Assembly (NCBI GenBank): GCA_038232055.1
Contig: JBBSIN010000050.1
Coordinates: forward strand, 1-18,245
From: JBBSIN01 sp038232055
GTDB lineage: Bacteria; Actinomycetota; Actinomycetes; JADGOV01
DNA length: 18,245 nucleotides
Direction: 5' to 3'
The position numbers and the translations under genes were made by a program. Position 1 is the first letter of the stretch. Every line of letters starts with the position of its first letter. The notes below the pieces were generated by a model. It had not been told where the DNA came from and did not search any database. It saw only the letters and a program-made list of their open reading frames with translations. Shown here piece by piece: positions 13,319 through 18,245 of this stretch.

Positions 13319-13324
13319 GCGGCG

Positions 13325-14941
13325 GTGAGTGATTTCGACCGGCTCGTTGCCGACCTGCTCGCCGACGAGTTCGCCGCGATGCCGACCCGGGCGTCGTACC
13401 TGGGCGTGCCGGGGTACGACGACCGGCTGCCCGACCTCTCGGCCGCTGCGCTGCGCTCGCGGGAGCGGCGGGACGACGAGTGGGCCGGCCGCTTCCGCGC
13501 GCTCGACGACGCGGCACTGACCACGGAGGAGTGCATTGACCGCGACCTCGTGCTCATGTCGCTGCGCCGGCGGGCAATCGTTCGGGACTGGCCTGAGTGG
13601 CGCCGCGACGCGGAGAGCTACCTGCAGCCCGCGCTCCTCGGTATCTTCGCGCTGGTCCTGCGCCGCCTGCGCCCGGAGCCCGAGCTGGTCAGCTCGGCGG
13701 TGGCCCGCCTGCGCGGCGTGCCGGATCTGATCGCCGCCGCGCACGAGAACCTCGACCCGGAGCTGGCCGCACCGCTGCTGGTGCGGCGCGCGGTCGAGCA
13801 CGCCAGGGGGGCGGAGCGTTACCTGCGCGACTGGTTGCCTGGCGAGGCCGCCCAGGGTGCCGAGCGGGACCGGCTGGCTGCCGCTGCGCACGACGCCGCG
13901 GAGGCGGTGGCGGGGCACACGGAATGGCTCGAGCGCTTCGCCGAGCTGGCCCACGGCGACTGGGCGATCGGCGAGGCGCGCTACTCGGCGTTGTTGCGCG
14001 AGGCCGAGGGGCTGCCGTACGGCGCCGCAGAGCTCCGGGAGCGGGGGAGGGCGGCGTACGACGAGCTCGCCGCCGAGCTGGCAGACCGGGCGAGTGAGCT
14101 CGACGGCAGTACTGACTGGCGAGAGCTGCTCAACCGGCTCAACGACGACCATCCGTCGACACTCGAAGCGATGCGGTCGGAGTACGCCGACGCGACGATG
14201 CGCGCCCGGACCTTCTGCGTCGAGCACGACCTCGTGACGATGCCTGAGGGCGAGGTCTGCGAGGTCGTGCCGTCGCCGCCGCATGAGCGGGCGGTGACCG
14301 CCGTCGCCTTTTACTTCGAGCCCCCGCCGTTCAGCGACCGGCGGACGGGGCACTTCTTCGTACCGTTCACGCCGGAGGGCGCGCCGGCCGAGCAGGTGCG
14401 CCAACGACTCGCGAGCAACAGCCGGATGTCGATTCCGACGACGGCCGTTCACGAGGCCTACCCGGGCCATCACTGGCATCTCGCCTGGCTGGCCGCTGTC
14501 TGCGACCGGCCGGCGCGCAAGGTGTTCGAGTCGGCGTACTTCGTCGAGGGCTGGGCTCTCTATGCCGAGCAGATGCTGCGGGAGCAGGGCTTCTTCACCG
14601 ACCCGCGACACGTGATCGGGCAGATCGAGGCCCGCCTGTTCCGGGCCGCCCGAATCGTGGTCGACACGTCCCTCCATCTAGGGGAAATGACCGTCGAGGA
14701 GGCCTCGGCGTTCATGACCGAGAAGGTAGGGCTGTCCCGGGAGACGGCGCGGGCCGAGGTCGTGCGCTACTGCGCCTGGCCGACGCAAGCGTCGGCGTAC
14801 CTCACGGGGGCGATCGAGATCCAGCGGATGCGCGACGAGTGGGTGGGTGGCGGCGGTTCGCTGCGCGACTTCCACGACCGGCTCGCCGGGTCGGGCACGT
14901 TACCGCTCGCCCTGGCCGAGCGGGCCCTGCTGGCCAGATAA
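13325..14941 (+). CDS. DUF885 family metallopeptidase-like protein
   Basis: The 538-residue product is a DUF885 protein, a family related to zinc carboxypeptidases. The zinc motif is HEAYPGHH (376-383, an HExxPGHH form) and the downstream conserved segment is VEGWALYAEQ (407-416), whose Glu is the likely third ligand. Other family blocks are NSRMSIPTTAVHE and CAWPTQASAYLTG near the C-terminus. Length is typical. No signal peptide is seen, so it is probably cytoplasmic; peptide substrate is unknown. The GTG at 13325 lacks a ribosome site but has TAGCGT six bases ahead, as in leaderless genes. It is divergent from DUF3093. Confidence 0.92.
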   Translation: MSDFDRLVADLLADEFAAMPTRASYLGVPGYDDRLPDLSAAALRSRERRDDEWAGRFRALDDAALTTEECIDRDLVLMSLRRRAIVRDWPEWRRDAESYLQPALLGIFALVLRRLRPEPELVSSAVARLRGVPDLIAAAHENLDPELAAPLLVRRAVEHARGAERYLRDWLPGEAAQGAERDRLAAAAHDAAEAVAGHTEWLERFAELAHGDWAIGEARYSALLREAEGLPYGAAELRERGRAAYDELAAELADRASELDGSTDWRELLNRLNDDHPSTLEAMRSEYADATMRARTFCVEHDLVTMPEGEVCEVVPSPPHERAVTAVAFYFEPPPFSDRRTGHFFVPFTPEGAPAEQVRQRLASNSRMSIPTTAVHEAYPGHHWHLAWLAAVCDRPARKVFESAYFVEGWALYAEQMLREQGFFTDPRHVIGQIEARLFRAARIVVDTSLHLGEMTVEEASAFMTEKVGLSRETARAEVVRYCAWPTQASAYLTGAIEIQRMRDEWVGGGGSLRDFHDRLAGSGTLPLALAERALLAR

Positions 14942-14962
14942 GGCGGCCGCGGGCACCTCGCC

Positions 14963-14991
14963 TTGTGCTACGGCCGTCCGGTACGTACCCT
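14963..14991 (+). promoter_or_regulatory. Candidate promoter for the large exported Asp-box gene
   Basis: TTGTGC (14963-14968) and TACCCT (14986-14991) are spaced by 17 bases and lie about 75 bases before the ATG at 15065. The -35 match is partial, so this is tentative. Confidence 0.3.
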
Positions 14992-15064
14992 TCCCCCGAC
15001 GGGTGTCGGCGTCGTCGCCCCGTGTCCTTTTTCCAGACCGGGTTTCTCTATCGGGGGAGCGCGC

Positions 15065-17713
15065 ATGCGCCGTCATCTTCGCCTGTTGTCCATCGCCGGG
15101 GTATCGGCCCTCGCGATGGCCGTCCCGTCCATCTCCTCACACGCGTCCAACCCTTCGTCGGGCAGTCTCACCGTTCCGGGCACGGCCGGCGGCACGGCCA
15201 GCGACAACTGGGGCGGCACCATCCCGGCCGGCGTCAATGCGAACAGCGACTGCGCCGGCGCACCCGCGGGAACCTTCGACGACCACACAGTCAACGTCAC
15301 CGCGCCGGCCGCCGGCTACCAGAACGTCACCGCCACGTTCACCTTCTCCATCAAATGGACGCCGGCCAGCGGCCAGGAGACGACGAACGACGAGATCCTC
15401 ACCGTCCTCGGCCCGGGCCAGAACAACAGCCCGGGGCTCGAGATCGGCTCCAGCGACAGCTCGGCAACGACCGAGACGGTGGTTGCCAGCGACCTCAAGA
15501 GCGGGACCTACACGGTGCGGGCCTGCGGCTTCGCCAACGGCACGCCGCAGCCATACAACGGCTCGGCCGTCGTCAAGACGGCGAGCCGGAGCAGCCAGTC
15601 CAGTCTGCCCTCCGCACCGGCGAACGGGCTGGCCTTCTCGGCCAGCGTCGCGGCCGACCCGCAGCGTGACGAGGCAGAGCCGCTGATCGAGACTGCGCCG
15701 GACGGTCACACCTACACCTGCGGCCCGACCGGGTTCAGCTCGGCGTCGGACTACGCGCAGGTGTCCACCGACGGGGGCGACCAGTTCCACCTGCTCGGCA
15801 CCCCGCCGCGGGGTCAGCAGGGGATCGGCGGCGGCGGCGACTGCGCCATCAACTTGGCCCCGGAGAAGAACGCGGCCGGCAACTATGCCTACGCCTATGC
15901 CGGGCTGGACGCGCTGAACGGCTTCACCACGTCGGCCTCCCCGGACAACGGCCACACGCTGACCAACTCCGGCCCCCAGGGCAACGGCATCACGAACACG
16001 GGAGTGCTGACCGACCGGCAGTGGAACGTCTTCACCAGCGCGAAGACCGTGTTGCTGAGCTACAACCAGCAGGCGCCGCGCAACATCGTCGTCCAGAAGT
16101 CCACCGACGGCGGCCTGACCTACGGCCCACTGACCGCGATTGCCGGCGCCAACCCCGACTTCCCCGGTCCGATGCGCACCCTGCCCAGCAAGTTCCGGGC
16201 GCCCAACGGCGGCCGGATCGTCTTCTTCGCCTGGAACGCCGGCAGCAACGTCAACCTCTCGGTGTCCTACGACCAGGGCGCCACGTTCAGGGACTGCGTG
16301 GCCGCGATCGACCCAGGCGGCCCCAGTGCCGGCTTCCCGACCGCCGACTCCGACAGTGCAGGCAACATCTACATCGCCTACGCCAACAAGTCCGCCTTCC
16401 ACACCTACCTCGTGACGCTGCCGCACTCCAGCCTGAGCAAGTGCAACCAGCCGGCGACCACGGGCAACACCAACCTGGCCACCAACGCCGTGGCGCCGAA
16501 GAACAAGCCCTCCGACGTCGGCTTCTCCACCCCGCTGCAGGTCGACCGGAACACGATTCGGACGACTGTCTTCCCGTGGGTGGCGGCCGGCGGCGCACCC
16601 GGACGGGTCGCGGTGACCTTCTACGGTACCCAGACCGAGGGGGACCCCAACCAGGGCAGCTTCAAGGCCAGCTGGAACGTCTACGTCAACGAGTCGGTGA
16701 ACGCGCTGGCGTCGGCTCGGACCTTCAGCCAGGTCAAGGCAACGAGTCACCCGATGCACTACGACTCGATCTGCCTGCTCGGCCTCGGATGCACGGTTTC
16801 GGGCGGCGACCGGTCGCTGGCGGACTTCTTCGCCATCAAGTACAACCCGGCTTCGCACCGGCTCCAGGTGGTGTACAACAACGACGCCAAGAAGCCGGGA
16901 GAGGCAGCGGGGCACGTGGCCAGCCCGATGGTGTTCACCCAGATCGGCGGCCCGAGCCTGTCCGGCGGCACGGTGAGTGGGGGTAACGGTCCGGCTCTGC
17001 GCAAGAGCTCCACTGACCCCACCGGCGACGCGTTGGCGAACTACTCCAACCTGCTGCTGCCGAGCAACCCGACCGGTGCCGCGTCGATCAACGAGCCGGC
17101 CGCTGACTTCACGTCGGTCAGCATCAGCCCGTATACCGCGAAGAAGGGCTTCACGGTGACGATGAAGCTCGCCAACCTCTCCACGGTGAACCTGGCCAAG
17201 GCCCTGGCCGACACGAACTCGAAGTCGCTGCTCTACGCGCTGCGGTTCTCCAACGGCTACCAGCCGGCCGGCGTCGTGGCCCGTTACCAGCCGGCCGACC
17301 CGGTTGCGTTGACGGCCGCCCGCTGGACCTTCAAGTTCAACGGCTACGACACCCTCGCCAGCCAGTGCTTCGCGGCGCCGAGCACCAGTGATGACAAGTG
17401 CCTCGCCTTCGGCGACGCCGGCTCGCCGGGCGGCGGCGTCCTCGGCAGCGTCAACACGTCCACCGGCACGATCACCATGCAGGTGCCGGCCAACAACGTG
17501 GCGAACGGCAGCCCGCAGCTCGTCGCGTTGCAGGGCAGCCAGGGTGACCAGCAGCGGCCCAAGCAGGTGCCCGCGTTCGCCGGCTCGCGCTTCTACGACG
17601 CATCGGCATTCTCCTTCGGCGACCTCCAGGCCAAGAACGGCGATATGGCGGAGGTTCAGACCTACCTCTACCCGCTGGACAACACGCCGGCGATGGACTT
17701 CGCCCGTCCGTAG
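15065..17713 (+). CDS. Large exported Asp-box (sialidase-fold) protein
   Basis: The 882-residue product has a clear signal peptide: MRRHLRLL, a hydrophobic core 9-21, and likely cleavage after SSHA at 27. Residues about 35-175 form a Thr/Asn-rich beta domain. A propeller-like region follows, with Asp-box motifs STDGGDQF (234), STDGGLTY (346) and SYDQGATF (401). Residues about 700-882 form a further beta-rich domain, including YTAKKGFTVTMKLANLS. Composition is rich in Asn, Ser, Thr and Gly, unlike the Arg/Ala-rich neighbours. The ATG at 15065 follows GGGGGAG by about six bases. It is probably released or held at the cell surface; no LPxTG or membrane anchor is seen at the C-terminus. Substrate and catalysis are unknown, and similarity to the protein at 6302-8272 seems limited to the fold. 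Confidence 0.85.
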   Translation: MRRHLRLLSIAGVSALAMAVPSISSHASNPSSGSLTVPGTAGGTASDNWGGTIPAGVNANSDCAGAPAGTFDDHTVNVTAPAAGYQNVTATFTFSIKWTPASGQETTNDEILTVLGPGQNNSPGLEIGSSDSSATTETVVASDLKSGTYTVRACGFANGTPQPYNGSAVVKTASRSSQSSLPSAPANGLAFSASVAADPQRDEAEPLIETAPDGHTYTCGPTGFSSASDYAQVSTDGGDQFHLLGTPPRGQQGIGGGGDCAINLAPEKNAAGNYAYAYAGLDALNGFTTSASPDNGHTLTNSGPQGNGITNTGVLTDRQWNVFTSAKTVLLSYNQQAPRNIVVQKSTDGGLTYGPLTAIAGANPDFPGPMRTLPSKFRAPNGGRIVFFAWNAGSNVNLSVSYDQGATFRDCVAAIDPGGPSAGFPTADSDSAGNIYIAYANKSAFHTYLVTLPHSSLSKCNQPATTGNTNLATNAVAPKNKPSDVGFSTPLQVDRNTIRTTVFPWVAAGGAPGRVAVTFYGTQTEGDPNQGSFKASWNVYVNESVNALASARTFSQVKATSHPMHYDSICLLGLGCTVSGGDRSLADFFAIKYNPASHRLQVVYNNDAKKPGEAAGHVASPMVFTQIGGPSLSGGTVSGGNGPALRKSSTDPTGDALANYSNLLLPSNPTGAASINEPAADFTSVSISPYTAKKGFTVTMKLANLSTVNLAKALADTNSKSLLYALRFSNGYQPAGVVARYQPADPVALTAARWTFKFNGYDTLASQCFAAPSTSDDKCLAFGDAGSPGGGVLGSVNTSTGTITMQVPANNVANGSPQLVALQGSQGDQQRPKQVPAFAGSRFYDASAFSFGDLQAKNGDMAEVQTYLYPLDNTPAMDFARP

Positions 17714-17738
17714 CCGTCGGCACGCACGACCGGGCCGA

Positions 17739-17744
17739 TAAGGT
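17739..17744 (+). promoter_or_regulatory. Candidate -10 (TAAGGT) for the thioesterase gene
   Basis: TAAGGT matches TANNNT and ends 8 bases before the GTG at 17753. This suggests a separate, leaderless or near-leaderless transcript and supports that start over ATG 17801. Confidence 0.4.
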
Positions 17745-17752
17745 CGCGGATC

Positions 17753-18245
17753 GTGGAAGCGCCGCTGCGGCACCCAGAGACGCCGCCATCCGGTACGCCG
17801 ATGGGTCCGCACTACGCGCGCTGCTTCGGCTGCGGCCCCGAACAGCCGCACGGGCTGCAGCTGGAGGTCACCGTGGGAGCGGGCGTGTCCGTCGAGGCCC
17901 GGCTCACGGTGGCCGAGGCGCATCAGGGAGCGCCCGGCCTGGCGCACGGCGGGGTCATCGCCGCAGCCTTCGACGAGGCGCTCGGCGCGCTGCTGTGGGT
18001 GCTGCGCCGGCCGGCCGTGACCGGGCGGTTGACGACGACGTACCGCCGCCCGCTGCCCGTGGGTGAGACGTTGCACATCGTCGCGGAGTGCACCGGCGTC
18101 GACCGCCGGCTCATCTACACCACGGCCAAGGGCTTCCTCGGCGACGCCGACGGCGAACTCGCCGCGGAGGCGGACGCGGTCTACGTCGCCGTCCCTCTCG
18201 AGCACTTCACGAGGTACGGCGAGGCGAGCGAATGGGAGCGGGACC
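17753..18245 (+). CDS. PaaI-type hotdog thioesterase (partial, 3' end off window)
   Basis: The 164 visible codons give a hotdog-fold protein of the PaaI/THEM4-like group. CFGCGPEQPHGL (24-35) is the family entry motif. The helix segment AHGGVIAAAFDEALG (64-78) carries the HGG turn and acidic Asp74/Glu75 expected at the active site. TTTYRRPLPVGETL (94-107) is the following conserved strand. Such enzymes hydrolyse acyl-CoA thioesters; the acyl chain is not predictable. The GTG at 17753 is chosen because of the TAAGGT hexamer ahead; an in-frame ATG at 17801 would also keep all motifs. It begins 39 bp after the exported Asp-box gene. The fold is nearly complete at the window edge. Confidence 0.9.
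   Translation, partial: MEAPLRHPETPPSGTPMGPHYARCFGCGPEQPHGLQLEVTVGAGVSVEARLTVAEAHQGAPGLAHGGVIAAAFDEALGALLWVLRRPAVTGRLTTTYRRPLPVGETLHIVAECTGVDRRLIYTTAKGFLGDADGELAAEADAVYVAVPLEHFTRYGEASEWERD

Noticed and set aside
15137..18205. A 1022-codon open frame on the minus strand
   Set aside because: It is antisense to the exported Asp-box gene and the thioesterase, both of which have clear motifs. Its product is a low-complexity Arg/Val/Gly-rich sequence without recognisable domains, as expected for a GC-rich shadow frame.
1..18245. tRNA, rRNA, known riboswitches, transposase or phage genes
   Set aside because: I looked for tRNA T-loop words, IS-type products and integrase motifs and found none. A covariance-model scan would be decisive.

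Overview
The window is GC-rich (about 70% by eye) and densely coded. It has frequent GTG starts, Arg/Ala-rich proteins and many CGTACG-type words. Several families are largely or typically actinobacterial: SepH, DUF4193, DUF3093, DUF4235, MSMEG_6728-like glycosylase and F420-dependent LLM oxidoreductase. I infer a chromosomal segment of a high-GC actinomycete, perhaps near the Frankiales/Geodermatophilales. The exact genus cannot be read from the sequence. I count 17 protein genes (two cut by the window edges) and one decayed gene. I see no rRNA, tRNA, CRISPR array, transposase or phage gene.

Layout, left to right. (1) 1-2231, minus strand: septation protein gene sepH, a PRPP-type phosphoribosyltransferase 17 bp behind it, then the start of a cytochrome-b-like membrane protein that runs off the left edge. 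(2) 2340-6028: a PhoD-like metallophosphatase (+) and a short-lid adenylate kinase (-) overlap tail-to-tail by 41 bp. The kinase is divergent from an ACT-domain malic enzyme (+). (3) 6029-8272: a repeat-rich intergenic region, then an exported Asp-box (sialidase-fold) protein whose first codons are five 18-bp tandem repeats. (4) 8292-10240, minus strand: a DoxX-like membrane protein, a 375-bp gene-free stretch with an 86-bp inverted repeat, an AMIN-like lipoprotein, and an F420-dependent oxidoreductase pseudogene. (5) 10493-13291: DUF4193 and a conserved unknown gene (+), translationally coupled, face a minus-strand DUF3093 / DUF4235 / pyrimidine-dimer-glycosylase-like operon. (6) 13325-18245, plus strand: a DUF885 metallopeptidase, probably leaderless, a second and larger exported Asp-box protein, and a PaaI-type thioesterase cut by the right edge.

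How it fits together. sepH (cell division) and the DUF4193/DUF3093 genes belong, as I recall, to a stretch that is often syntenic in actinobacteria and lies near dut. The metabolic genes (adk paralog, malic enzyme, phosphatase, thioesterase) look like ordinary housekeeping or accessory enzymes. The two exported Asp-box proteins are the least explained, and their substrates cannot be read from sequence. I did not find a convincing new multi-gene system. The observations most worth following are the in-frame 18-bp array at the start of an exported protein, the multiply deleted F420 oxidoreductase, the two intergenic inverted-repeat elements that share a 9-bp core, and the small conserved DUF cluster.
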